A stretch of 42,025 nucleotides of DNA. Origin: an uncultured Eubacteriales bacterium. GTDB lineage: Bacteria; Bacillota; Clostridia; Christensenellales; Aristaeellaceae. The DNA lies in assembly GCA_900542445.1 (NCBI GenBank), contig UQNN01000019.1, positions 1 to 42,025 on the forward strand. The letters run 5' to 3'. The translations under genes and the position numbers were made by a program. Shown one piece after another: positions 15,456-23,358 of the stretch; within the stretch, counting starts at the first letter, position 1, and each line of letters starts with the position of its first letter. The notes under the pieces are model-generated. The model did no database searches. It saw nothing but the letters and a program-made list of their open reading frames with translations, and was not told the DNA's origin.

Positions 15456-16061
15456 CTATGTAATGAGTAACTGCTTGAGACGCTCGAAGAAATCAACATG
15501 CCAGCCGATTTTTAATTGATTCGCCAGAATGTGATAGCTTCCACGCATGATGAATGCTTCCTGGCACTTTGGACGAATCCGAATATCTTTGTCTTCCATA
15601 TTGGAAAACAGTTTCCGCCCTTCTCTCGCTTTTTCATCTTCTGTAGCATTGATTGCTGTGGAGAGATTTTCTTCCATTGTAGCAAAGGCATGTTCCCACT
15701 CATCAATCAACCTATGCTCATATTGCTCAAGTTCATTGATATACAGTAGATTATTTCGTATCCAACTTGCTCTTTGTCTAAAGGCCCGGTAATAATCACG
15801 CAAAGCAATTTGCATATGACGGTTACTAAGGCAAATGAGTCTTAATTGCTCATAGAAAATTTTTTCATTATCGCTGAAACTACTCTCTTGCAGGTTACCG
15901 ATATCTGTAATATCTATTGGCAAATTGTCATCTGCATACTGCTGACTTACATCAACAATAAAAGACCGCACTTGGTTTTGACTTACAAAAACTGGTACAT
16001 TAGAGCATAGTGCATCGATTGCTTTTTTGAACCACCAGCCTTCAAGACGCTCGTATATCAT
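15456..16061 (-). pseudogene. ABC-3C effector subunit reduced to its C-terminal domain
   Basis: Only the conserved C-terminal domain of the large ABC-3C subunit is present (201 residues): YERLEGWWFKKAIDAL, DNLPIDITDIG, ALRDYYRAFRQRASWIRNNL, EHRLIDEWEHAF and the terminal KIGWHVDFFERLKQL. Full-length family members carry a variable N-terminal effector (nuclease, protease or other) of about 150-250 residues before this part; none is here. The frame stays open 16 codons upstream of the ATG (reading IRYTCVPKHQK, plausibly family sequence) to a TAG near 16110, with no start codon and no Shine-Dalgarno. So the gene looks 5'-truncated where the ICE meets the chromosomal livJ terminator. If the ATG at 16061 is used, an effector-less subunit could be made. 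Confidence 0.75.
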
Positions 16062-16109
16062 TTTTTGATGTTTAGGAACGCAAGTATATCGAATTTGCTT
16101 TTCCTCTCC

Positions 16110-16154
16110 CTAATAGAAATAAGGCAGCCGGTTCTCTGTTCAGAACCGACTGCC
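16110..16154 (-). terminator. Terminator of livJ
   Basis: On the minus strand GGCAGTCGGTTCT and AGAACCGGCTGCC (16142-16154 with 16123-16135) form a 13-bp stem with one G-U pair and a 6-base loop, followed by TTATTTCT. It starts 19 bp after the livJ stop. It is also the last sequence that clearly belongs to the chromosome before the ICE cargo. Confidence 0.85.
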
Positions 16155-16173
16155 TTGCATTTGTTCTTATCGA

Positions 16174-17424
16174 TTATTTGCCAAGGTCATAGCCGAGTTC
16201 CGCAGCCTTATTCAGCCATTCTTCCTTCGTCGGATAAACCTCCGCACCGTACATCGTGTAATCGCTCTCATCCGGCAGAGCAATGTTTCCCCACTTTTCG
16301 GAGAACGCGCTGCCTGAGAAATACATCGGGAAGATCATCTGGTGAGAATAATCGGTGTAGTAGCACTCATAGCCGTCCAGCGGAGAGGCCACCTTGATCT
16401 GTTCAAGCGCTTCCACCAGCTTGTCGGAATCAAAACGCGCTTCAAAGTCCATCGTCTTGAGGGCTTCACAAATCGTTGCCGCCGCCATATAGAAGTTGAA
16501 AGACGCGCCGTTGGGAATCACGCCGCCCGCGGCGTTGTAGATTTCCTCAGCCCAGTCCTGCGTCGCCGCAAAATTGACAGGGAACCAGTCGATCGCCCAA
16601 ATCGAACCGCAGGGATAGCTGTCCGCCAGCGATTCGGTGTGGTCGGCGCCTTCGATATACACGCCGTACATATCGCTGTCGTCATACAGTCCAAACTGAA
16701 CGGCCTGAGAAATGAAGGTAATCGCGCCGCCGCCCGTCAGCGAGGTGACCACCACGTCGGGATCGGCCATCATGATGGAAGCGATAACACTGGAAAGATC
16801 GCTCTCCGTGCCGCTCAGGCGAACGGAACCGATGTTTTCAACATCCGGATTCAGCTTCTTCATTTCTTCCCAGAAGAAGTTGTAAACGTCATCCGGCACG
16901 CCGCCTTCATTGCCGACGTAGTACGCGCTCTCATAACCCGCCGCATTTACTGCGTTTGCAAAGACCTTCGCCCAAGCCCACGCGCTCGAACCCGCGCAAA
17001 ACACGTAGTCGGATTGGTTAGCCATGCCGATTTCCGTGGAAAGTGCGCAGCACATGACCACCGGAATTTTGTTTTCCGTCGCCCACTGCGCCGCCGCAGG
17101 GCCACAGGTATCCATGAACGGGCCGATAACTGCGCTCACATTTTCTTCAAGAAGCTCGTCAAGGCGCTGAGCCGTAATCGTGGCGTCGCCCTGATTGTCC
17201 TTATACACCAATTCGACCGGATGACCGTTGATGCCGCCCGCTTCGTTCAAATCCTTCACGTAGATATCCAAAATCGGGCTGAAATACGCGGAAAAGAACG
17301 CAAAGTTGCCGGACAGTGGAATGACAACGCCGATTTTGTAGGCTTCCCCTGCCGTTTCGGCAAGGCCGGAAACCATACAGACGCACATCATAACAGCCAT
17401 CAGGAGAGCGAAGAGCTTTTTCAT
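16174..17424 (-). CDS. LivJ-type ABC transporter substrate-binding protein
   Basis: A 416-residue extracellular solute-binding protein of the Peripla_BP_6 (branched-chain amino acid/amide) family. It has an N-terminal signal peptide (MKKLFALLMAVMMCVCMVSG), then YKIGVVIPLSGNFAFF, DLNEAGGINGHPVELVYKDN and VSAVIGPFMDTCGPAAAQ, the typical ligand-cleft opening. Cysteines near the signal (14 and 16) do not make a clean lipobox. No liv permease or ATPase genes lie nearby; a terminator and then the ICE follow directly. Expression is probably controlled by the upstream LacI regulator: a TATAAT promoter and an ATCGAT-centred operator lie about 120 bp upstream. The substrate is unknown; with a LacI regulator it could be a sugar, polyol or short amide rather than an amino acid. 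Start has AAGGAGG. Confidence 0.9.
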   Translation of the reverse strand: MKKLFALLMAVMMCVCMVSGLAETAGEAYKIGVVIPLSGNFAFFSAYFSPILDIYVKDLNEAGGINGHPVELVYKDNQGDATITAQRLDELLEENVSAVIGPFMDTCGPAAAQWATENKIPVVMCCALSTEIGMANQSDYVFCAGSSAWAWAKVFANAVNAAGYESAYYVGNEGGVPDDVYNFFWEEMKKLNPDVENIGSVRLSGTESDLSSVIASIMMADPDVVVTSLTGGGAITFISQAVQFGLYDDSDMYGVYIEGADHTESLADSYPCGSIWAIDWFPVNFAATQDWAEEIYNAAGGVIPNGASFNFYMAAATICEALKTMDFEARFDSDKLVEALEQIKVASPLDGYECYYTDYSHQMIFPMYFSGSAFSEKWGNIALPDESDYTMYGAEVYPTKEEWLNKAAELGYDLGK

Positions 17425-17535
17425 AACAATACCTCCTTATGTGTCTTTGAGCTCACTCTTCTTTTCGTTGAATAGTCCGACGTCTTTTCGCACATCTGCC
17501 GAACCATCAATTCCTCGTTTTGTTTTCCCTTTTCA

Positions 17536-17553
17536 TTTTGCAATCGATTTCAA
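17536..17553. promoter_or_regulatory. LacI-type operator O1 at the livJ start site
   Basis: TTTTGCAATCGATTTCAA, a near-palindrome centred on the CG of AATCGATT, typical of LacI/GalR-family operators. It lies 8 bp downstream of the -10 element on the livJ strand, covering the transcription start, so binding would block initiation. Confidence 0.65.
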
Positions 17554-17560
17554 TACCAGG

Positions 17561-17589
17561 ATTATATCACAGTTCACAAATTTAAGCAA
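17561..17589 (-). promoter_or_regulatory. livJ promoter
   Basis: On the minus strand TTGCTT (17584-17589) and a perfect TATAAT (17561-17566) are 17 bases apart. The transcript would begin near 17554 with an untranslated leader of about 130 bases, overlapping operator O1. Confidence 0.75.
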
Positions 17590-17676
17590 TACTTTTTTCG
17601 TTTTTCTTTCGGCCGTATATTTTCCAATTTATTTTTTGATATTTATTTTTACAATTCTCCCGGCGCTCTCCTCGGC

Positions 17677-17721
17677 ATTTTGCAATCGATATTATCTTGA
17701 TGAAACATTTTTCCATCGATA
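17677..17721. promoter_or_regulatory. Two further LacI-type operator candidates (O2, O3)
   Basis: ATTTTGCAATCGATATTA (17677-17694) shares TTTTGCAATCGAT with O1. TTTCCATCGATATA (17710-17723) keeps the ATCGAT core. O2 is centred about 141 bp from O1, close to a whole number of helical turns, so DNA looping is possible. Both are upstream of the livJ -35, and downstream of the lacI stop. Confidence 0.5.
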
Positions 17722-17726
17722 TACAG

Positions 17727-17758
17727 AAAAAAGGCGGTACGTTTTCATCGTATCCGTC
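17727..17758 (-). terminator. lacI terminator
   Basis: On the minus strand GACGGATACG pairs with CGTACCGCC (9 bp, one bulge, one G-U) around ATGAAAA, followed by TTTTTTCTG. It lies directly after the lacI stop codon at 17761 and separates lacI from livJ. Confidence 0.75.
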
Positions 17759-17760
17759 TT

Positions 17761-18744
17761 TCAAGTTGTTTCCCGTCGTATAAAATTGGTCGAGAGTATC
17801 GTTTTGTGGTTGGTCTCCCGTCCTTCAATGCAATCCGTCAGCTGATGTGCAATCGTAACGCTGCAATCCATCAATACCGTGTCGATTGTCGTGAGCTGTG
17901 GCATGTAAATTTTCGATACCGTTGTGTTATCGCAGCCCACAATCGCAATCTGTTCGGGTACGCTCACACTCTTTTCCCATAAGCTCCGCAGTGCGCCGCA
18001 CGCCATGATATCCAGAGAAAACATCATGCAATCCGTTTCCGGATGCTCCTGCAAAATTCGGGTCGCAGTCTCATACCCGCCCTGAAAACTTCCGGCTACC
18101 TGACGATAAATCACAGGCTCTTTGTGCGCTTCCCTCATTGCTCCAAGATAACCGGCTTCCTTCTGACAGGTTGTCGGTATCGGCGCATCGCAAATCAGAA
18201 CCGGATGCTCTCTTCCCTTTTTTAACATCAATTCCGTGCATTCACGAAAACCGTTCTCGATATCTGCCAAAACACCGTATACATTGGGCAGGTTCAAATA
18301 ACCGTTCAGCAAAAAGACCGGAATATCCGGCATATACTTTACAATGGCCTGTTCAACGGCTTTCGATTGAAATTTTGAGCCCATCAATACCGCTGCATGC
18401 ACATTGTGTCTGGCCATATCGTGCAGACCTTCCACTCTGTCCTTATCCGTGCCGCCGCATATGTAAATCCATCCCGTATATCCGTAAGTGCGAAGTTCAC
18501 GCGTAATATAGTTTGCACCTGCGAGCTGATCTTCATGACGAATGTCCGTCACTAAAATGCCGACCATTCTGGTGCTGCTGGTCACAAGGCTTCTGGCCAT
18601 TTCATTGGGCACATAATGATTTTCTTCCAGAAGCTTTTGTATTTTCTTCCTTTTTTCAGCCGCAACCCCCGGCTTGTTGTTGATGACGCGCGAAACCATG
18701 CTTGCGGATACGCCTGCTTCCCTCGCAATGTCATAGATTGTCAT
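17761..18744 (-). CDS. LacI family transcriptional regulator
   Basis: A 327-residue LacI/GalR repressor. Residues 1-46 are the HTH (TIYDIAREAGVSASMVSRVI, then NNKPGVAAEKRKKI); residues about 60-325 are the Peripla_BP effector domain (MVGILVTDIRHEDQLAGANY, DIPVFLLNGYLNLPNVYGV, the dimer-interface segment near IVGCDNTTVSKIYMPQLTTI). The gene is followed by its own terminator, then ATCGAT operators and livJ, so livJ is its most likely target. The effector is not predictable from sequence. It has its own TATAAT promoter; no ATCGAT box is seen at it, so autoregulation is not evident. Confidence 0.93.
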   Translation of the reverse strand: MTIYDIAREAGVSASMVSRVINNKPGVAAEKRKKIQKLLEENHYVPNEMARSLVTSSTRMVGILVTDIRHEDQLAGANYITRELRTYGYTGWIYICGGTDKDRVEGLHDMARHNVHAAVLMGSKFQSKAVEQAIVKYMPDIPVFLLNGYLNLPNVYGVLADIENGFRECTELMLKKGREHPVLICDAPIPTTCQKEAGYLGAMREAHKEPVIYRQVAGSFQGGYETATRILQEHPETDCMMFSLDIMACGALRSLWEKSVSVPEQIAIVGCDNTTVSKIYMPQLTTIDTVLMDCSVTIAHQLTDCIEGRETNHKTILSTNFIRRETT

Positions 18745-18774
18745 TTGTCACGTTCTCCGCATCCGTTTTTTTTC

Positions 18775-18803
18775 ATTATAGCAAACTTTTTTCATTCTTT
18801 CAA
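18775..18803 (-). promoter_or_regulatory. lacI promoter
   Basis: On the minus strand TTGAAA (18798-18803) and TATAAT (18775-18780) are 17 bases apart, 31 bp before the lacI start codon. Confidence 0.75.
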
Positions 18804-18884
18804 CGAAGAATATCAGCTTCCGTCGTAAAACCGCATGCGCTATGTAGATCTGAAACGGCGTTTCGGCAGGACAATCAAAAAGGC

Positions 18885-18916
18885 AAAAGCAAAACGCCTG
18901 TCGTTTGACAGGCGTT
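18885..18916 (-). terminator. Terminator of the ugp-like operon
   Basis: On the minus strand AACGCCTGTC and GACAGGCGTT (18907-18916 with 18893-18902) form a perfect 10-bp stem with loop AAAC, followed by TTGCTTTTG. It lies 8 bp after the PHP gene stop and closes the six-gene operon. Confidence 0.88.
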
Positions 18917-18924
18917 AAAATATT

Positions 18925-19644
18925 TTATGCTTTCTTTTCCGCCAGCGCGGCCATCAGCGCATCCACCGAGCGATTGACAACCAGCTCTTCCGGAAAATGC
19001 ACCGTCTCCAACAGTTCCAACGCATACCGGTGGCGCAGAATATCGCATTCCACATGTGCGTCGCTGCTGACAACGACCTTCACGCCGTAATGCGCGCAGC
19101 GGTCCAGCACAACCGCCGCGTTTTCGCGGCCGTTTTTGCGATAGCTGCCCGGTCGAACGGAAGCTTCGTTCAACTCGATCATCACGCCGCGCTCCCTGGC
19201 GTGGCGGACCAGCTCGTCAAAATCGACCGCATACGTGCCGTCGTCCGGATGGCCGATGATATGCACCTTCGGGTTTTCCATCGCCTTGAGATAAGCGCGG
19301 GTGTTTTCCGCGCGGCTGCCAGGCGTGATACATACGTCATGCAGGCTGGCAATGCCGTAATCCAGCGCCCCGGCAAAAACCTCGTCCAGATCGACGCCGC
19401 CGTCATAATCCATGATGTTCAGCTCGCAGCCAAACAGAATCTTCACGCCGTACAGTTCGCGCGGAATGCAGCGGCTGGAACGGAAATAATGCTTGCTGGC
19501 CGAACCTTCCATCGCCGGGCCGTGGTCGGAAATGCCCAGCAGCGCAAGCCCCTTTCGGCTGGCGGACTGCGCCATCTCGTAAATGGTGTTGTAGGCGTGG
19601 CCGCTGGCTGTCGTATGGGTGTGAATATCCAAAACATCAAGCAT
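18925..19644 (-). CDS. PHP-domain phosphoesterase (YcdX-like)
   Basis: A 239-residue metal-dependent phosphoesterase of the PHP superfamily. Metal ligands are visible: HTHT near residue 8 (LDIHTHTTASGH), SDHGPAM near 39, the Glu in LFGCELNIMDYDGG, HxxH-type IIGHPDDGTY, and VVSSDAHVE near the C-terminus. YcdX-type enzymes are trinuclear-zinc phosphatases. It overlaps the upstream glycerophosphodiesterase gene by 8 bp and is the last gene of the ugp-like operon, so it may dephosphorylate a product of the imported ester (for example glycerol or sugar phosphate). That role is inference. The gene ends at a strong terminator. Confidence 0.88.
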   Translation of the reverse strand: MLDVLDIHTHTTASGHAYNTIYEMAQSASRKGLALLGISDHGPAMEGSASKHYFRSSRCIPRELYGVKILFGCELNIMDYDGGVDLDEVFAGALDYGIASLHDVCITPGSRAENTRAYLKAMENPKVHIIGHPDDGTYAVDFDELVRHARERGVMIELNEASVRPGSYRKNGRENAAVVLDRCAHYGVKVVVSSDAHVECDILRHRYALELLETVHFPEELVVNRSVDALMAALAEKKA

Positions 19645-20407
19645 GGCGCTCCGTCTCCTCCGTCAGTTCGCGATACCACGCAATCGCCTGATCCGGCGTG
19701 TCGCTCTCCACCATGTCGCAGCCGATTTCCAGCGCGGTTTTCATCCGCTCTTTGCTGTTGATCACGCTGCCATCCACCAGATAGCCCGCCGCGTGCAGCT
19801 GATCGATCAGCGGGCGGCTAAGGTTATCGATGAAGCACAGGTAGATGATCGCGCCCATGTGCCGCATCAGCGCGACGGGATCATCCGGCACATGCGGCAC
19901 AATCAGCGCGATCTTGCAGCGGCTGTCCAACCGGCAGACTTCGCGCAGAATCCAGTGGTTCACGCCGAAGACGACGCACTGATCGAAGAAATCCGCCTTT
20001 TGCAGCGCCTCGACAATGCGCTGCGCCAGCGTCGGCATATCCTCGTGCATCAGCAGCTCGCAGCTCTTGACCTCCAGCAGCACCGCCATGCCGTGCGCTT
20101 TACACCAGGCCAGCGCCTCTTCCAGCGTGTCGATCTCAAACGCCGCTTTCAACTCGGCGACCGTGTAATCGCGGATATGCCCATGCAGCGGCGTGCGCTC
20201 TTCCAGCGCCATATCGTGGAAGATCACGGCCTGCCGGTCGCGCGTGAGCTGCACGTCGATCTCGATGTAATCCACGCCCATGCCCAGCACCTCGGTGAAA
20301 TTGGCCGTGGTATTTTCGCGCGTGGCGGATGCGTGGCCGCGATGGCCGCCGATCCACAGGCGGTGGTTTTCCCCGCCATGAATGGCTTCAAAGGTATTCA
20401 TGCTCAT
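19637..20407 (-). CDS. Glycerophosphodiester phosphodiesterase (GDPD family)
   Basis: A 256-residue cytoplasmic GDPD/UgpQ-type enzyme that splits glycerophosphodiesters into sn-glycerol-3-phosphate and an alcohol. Family residues are seen in order: HRGH near 23, RENT near 31, YIEIDVQLTRDRQAVIFHD (Glu/Asp metal ligands and second catalytic His), LLEVKS near 113, and the late SDTPDQAIAWY. There is no signal peptide, so the substrate must be imported first, consistent with the adjacent ABC importer. It overlaps the ATPase gene by 4 bp (ATGA). GGAG is 3 bases from the first ATG and 8 bases from a second ATG at 20401; translation may begin at either. Confidence 0.92.
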   Translation of the reverse strand: MSMNTFEAIHGGENHRLWIGGHRGHASATRENTTANFTEVLGMGVDYIEIDVQLTRDRQAVIFHDMALEERTPLHGHIRDYTVAELKAAFEIDTLEEALAWCKAHGMAVLLEVKSCELLMHEDMPTLAQRIVEALQKADFFDQCVVFGVNHWILREVCRLDSRCKIALIVPHVPDDPVALMRHMGAIIYLCFIDNLSRPLIDQLHAAGYLVDGSVINSKERMKTALEIGCDMVESDTPDQAIAWYRELTEETERHA

Positions 20408-21516
20408 TTCTCCAGGGCAATATTGACGCCGCTCTCCGTGTCAAAGATGTTGTAAACGCCGGTCATCGTCAGGTAGACCAGCGGCTTTTCGCTGCGCGAG
20501 ATAGCCTTGTACTGCTCGAAGGTATCGTGGTTCTCCGGTACGGTTACGCGCACGAAGCTGTCCCCGACCATGCCGGAAATGAGAATCTCCTTGCCGAGGT
20601 TCTCCGCAATCTGCAAACGCATCTCCATCGACTGCGGCACCTTTTCGGTATGCACCGCCATCAGGTGGCTGCGCACGCCGACCTTGACCGCGTGGCCCGC
20701 AAATTTCTTGCCGCCCTGCGCCATATGCTGCTCAAGCGGCAGGCTGAAGCCCGCGCCTTCCACACGCGTGCCGTCCGCAGAGAGCGCCGCGTCGATGAAA
20801 TTCATCGGCGGGTTGCCCATGAACTTGGCAACGAACAGGTTTGCCGGATAGTGATACAGATGTTCCGGCGTATCATACTGCTGAATACGGCCATTATCCA
20901 GAATCGCGATCTTGTCGGCGATGGCCATTGCCTCTTCCTGATCGTGCGTGACGATGATGGAGGTGATGCCCGTCTCCTGCTGCACGCGGCGGATTTCGTC
21001 GCGGATTTCAATCTTGAGGCGCGCGTCGAGGTTGCTCATCGGTTCGTCGAGCAACAGCACGTCCGGCTCCTTGACCAGCGCGCGCGCCATGGAAACGCGC
21101 TGCTGCTGGCCGCCGGAAAGCTGGGTCGGCTTGCGGTCGAGCAGATACTCGATTTGCAGCATCTTGGCAATCTTGCGCGCCTTTTCATAACGCTCAGCCT
21201 TCTTCATGCCCTTCTGCTTGAGCGGGAAGGCGATGTTGTCGATGACCTTCAGATGCGGATACAGCGCGTAGGACTGGAACACCATGCCGATGTTGCGGTC
21301 TTTCGGCTGGAGCTGCGTCACATCCTTATCGCCGAAAAAGATTTTGCCGGAAGTCGGCTCCAGCAGGCCGGCAATGCAGTTGAGCGTCGTCGTCTTGCCG
21401 CAGCCGGAAGGGCCGAGCAGCGCGACGAAGGTGGAATCCTCAAAGACGAGATCGATGTCGTCCAGCGCGACGGTCTTCGCGTCGTATTCCTTGCGGAGAT
21501 TTTCAATGCGAATCAT
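20404..21516 (-). CDS. ABC importer ATPase (UgpC/MalK type)
   Basis: A 370-residue ATPase of the CUT1/MalK-UgpC family. Walker A GPSGCGKT (35-42), Q-loop VFQSYALYPH, signature LSGGQQQR (133-140), Walker B VLLLDEP (153-159), D-loop SNLDA and H-loop VTHDQ are all intact. The C-terminal part (about 240-370) is the TOBE/OB regulatory domain seen in MalK-like proteins. It energises the two permeases encoded just upstream; overlaps of 4 bp with both neighbours show tight coupling. Many CUT1 systems lack their own ATPase, so having one in the operon suggests a dedicated importer. Confidence 0.95.
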   Translation of the reverse strand: MIRIENLRKEYDAKTVALDDIDLVFEDSTFVALLGPSGCGKTTTLNCIAGLLEPTSGKIFFGDKDVTQLQPKDRNIGMVFQSYALYPHLKVIDNIAFPLKQKGMKKAERYEKARKIAKMLQIEYLLDRKPTQLSGGQQQRVSMARALVKEPDVLLLDEPMSNLDARLKIEIRDEIRRVQQETGITSIIVTHDQEEAMAIADKIAILDNGRIQQYDTPEHLYHYPANLFVAKFMGNPPMNFIDAALSADGTRVEGAGFSLPLEQHMAQGGKKFAGHAVKVGVRSHLMAVHTEKVPQSMEMRLQIAENLGKEILISGMVGDSFVRVTVPENHDTFEQYKAISRSEKPLVYLTMTGVYNIFDTESGVNIALEK

Positions 21517-22367
21517 ATGCCCTTACCTCCAGAGAAACCGCCTTTCATCAGCGATTTTTGAGAAATGATGAAGAAAACAAAAACCGGAAGCATGTAAACC
21601 AGTGCCATGGCAGAGAACACGCCGTAATCGGCAATCATCTGGTCGTTCATGCTCAGGCTGCGCAGGTACGTCGCCATGATCGGCACCTTGCCTGTCAGAA
21701 TCAGGGTGTTGAAGAGCAGGTAGTTCGACCACGCGCTCATGAAGGCGAACACGCTGATTGACGCAATGCCCGGCTTGACCATGTGGATGATGACCTGAAA
21801 GAACGCGGTCAGGCGGTTGCAGCCGTCCACCAGCGCGGAGTTTTCGATGTCCTTGGGGATATCGTTGAAGAAATTGCGGATGATGAAGGTCGAGCCGGGC
21901 AGACGCAGCGCGATGGCGACCAGCACGACACCCAGCAGCGTGTTGAGCAGCTTGGTATACATCAATACATACAAAATACTGATGAGCAGCAGCACGCCGG
22001 GGAACAGGCGCAGAATCAGGAGCAGCTTCTGCAAAAAGTTTCTGCCCGTAAAGCGCATGCGCGAGAGCGCGTAACCCGCCATCAGGCTGACGACCACTTC
22101 GCACGCTGTTACGCAAAGGGTGAAAACCACCGTATTGCGAAAAGCCGGGCCCATCGTCGGAACGGTGTACTGACCCAAGACGATAGTTGTATACAGGAAG
22201 CGGAAGTTGGAAAGCGAGAGCTTGCCGTCCGCCACAAACGCCTGCGCAAAGAAGGTCACATAGATGGCCAAAATCGGCAGACAGAGCAGAATCATCACGC
22301 CGATGGCAATATGCTCCTTGCGCATCTCATAGCCGGGGCGGGTTTCATCACGCTTAGGACTGAACAT
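21513..22367 (-). CDS. ABC importer permease (UgpE/MalG type)
   Basis: A 284-residue inner-membrane permease of the binding-protein-dependent CUT1 family with six predicted membrane spans. The EAA loop that contacts the ATPase is near ENSALVDGCNRLTAFFQVIIH. I start it at the ATG at 22367 (MFSPKRDETRPGY), which has AAAGGAGGA 7 bases upstream. A longer frame to 22412 would run 59 bp into the preceding gene. It overlaps the upstream permease by 14 bp and the ATPase gene by 4 bp. Confidence 0.92.
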   Translation of the reverse strand: MFSPKRDETRPGYEMRKEHIAIGVMILLCLPILAIYVTFFAQAFVADGKLSLSNFRFLYTTIVLGQYTVPTMGPAFRNTVVFTLCVTACEVVVSLMAGYALSRMRFTGRNFLQKLLLILRLFPGVLLLISILYVLMYTKLLNTLLGVVLVAIALRLPGSTFIIRNFFNDIPKDIENSALVDGCNRLTAFFQVIIHMVKPGIASISVFAFMSAWSNYLLFNTLILTGKVPIMATYLRSLSMNDQMIADYGVFSAMALVYMLPVFVFFIISQKSLMKGGFSGGKGI

Positions 22368-23250
22368 CCAGATTCCTCCTTTCCATACGGGCGTTGACAA
22401 TGCTGATGGCAATCATCAGCACGAGTACGACCAGAATCAAAATGAGCGAAATCGCCGCGCCGTAGCCATACTTGCCGTCGATAAATGCCTTATGATACGC
22501 GGAGAGCGCCCATACCTCGCTCGCTTTGCCGGGGCCGCCATCCGTAATGAGCAGGATGTTGACATAGTCGGTCAGCAGACCGAGCGTATCCCACAACGCG
22601 ATAAACATGATATGGAAGCGCAGATTCGGCAGAATAATCGCCTTGACGATTTCCCATTCCTTTGCGCCGTCCACGCGCGCAGCCTTAAACTGATTCTCCG
22701 GAATGGCTTTAATCGCGCTGGAAAAAATGATTGTGCCATAGGCGATGCTGGTCAGCAGCTTGGCAAAGATGACCACTTGCATCGGGTATTGCGCAATCCA
22801 GTTGATTGGCGAAGCCATGCCGGAAACGCTCATCACAATCTTATTGAAGAAGCCATCCGCCGTGGAGCTGAGCAGCCAGACCCACAGCACGGAATAGACA
22901 ACCGACGGCGTAATCATCGGAATCATCAAAATGCCTTTGAAGATGCTCGCCGAGCGTTCGGACTTGATGAAGTACGTCGTCATGATCGCGAAGAACAGGT
23001 CGATCACCAGTGTCGCGGAAATACACACGCCGACATAAATCAGCGTGTTCCGCACGATGATCGGCGTATTCGGGTCCATAAAGACACGGCGGAAGTTTTT
23101 CATGCCGACAAACTTCCAGACGAAGGTTTTATCCAGCCCCGTGAACGCCATCACCACAGTCAGCACTGCCGGAAGAATATAGAGCAGCGTTACCAGAATC
23201 AAAAACGGGGTGAGAAACGCATACGCCTGAAGGTTATTCTTTTTTTTCAT
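22354..23250 (-). CDS. ABC importer permease (UgpA/MalF type)
   Basis: A 298-residue permease with six predicted membrane spans (first at about 12-34) and an EAA-type loop near ENQFKAARVDGAKEWEIVKAIILP. It is the partner of the UgpE-like protein. It follows the binding-protein gene after 108 bp that contain a GC-rich hairpin. The ATG is preceded by AAGGAT. Confidence 0.92.
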   Translation of the reverse strand: MKKKNNLQAYAFLTPFLILVTLLYILPAVLTVVMAFTGLDKTFVWKFVGMKNFRRVFMDPNTPIIVRNTLIYVGVCISATLVIDLFFAIMTTYFIKSERSASIFKGILMIPMITPSVVYSVLWVWLLSSTADGFFNKIVMSVSGMASPINWIAQYPMQVVIFAKLLTSIAYGTIIFSSAIKAIPENQFKAARVDGAKEWEIVKAIILPNLRFHIMFIALWDTLGLLTDYVNILLITDGGPGKASEVWALSAYHKAFIDGKYGYGAAISLILILVVLVLMIAISIVNARMERRNLDVQS

Positions 23251-23291
23251 CGAATCACATCCTTCTTGCTTTGCAGGCAGATACAGACAAA

Positions 23292-23321
23292 GCCGCCGCG
23301 GGAACGGGTTCCTGCAGCGGC
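23292..23321 (-). other. Intercistronic hairpin after the binding-protein gene
   Basis: On the minus strand GCCGCTGCAGGAA and TTCCCGCGGCGGC pair (about 11 of 13) around CCCG, followed by TTTGTCTG. The weak U-run fits a partial terminator or a 3' mRNA stabiliser that lifts binding-protein levels above permease levels, as in many ABC operons. Confidence 0.65.
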
Positions 23322-23358
23322 ATTGCTGAAAATGATAATCGAATTGGCTGCGGATGAA

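Noticed and set aside
16061..16122. Exact ICE attachment site
   Set aside because: The junction with the chromosome must lie about here, but without the other ICE end no direct repeat can be identified.
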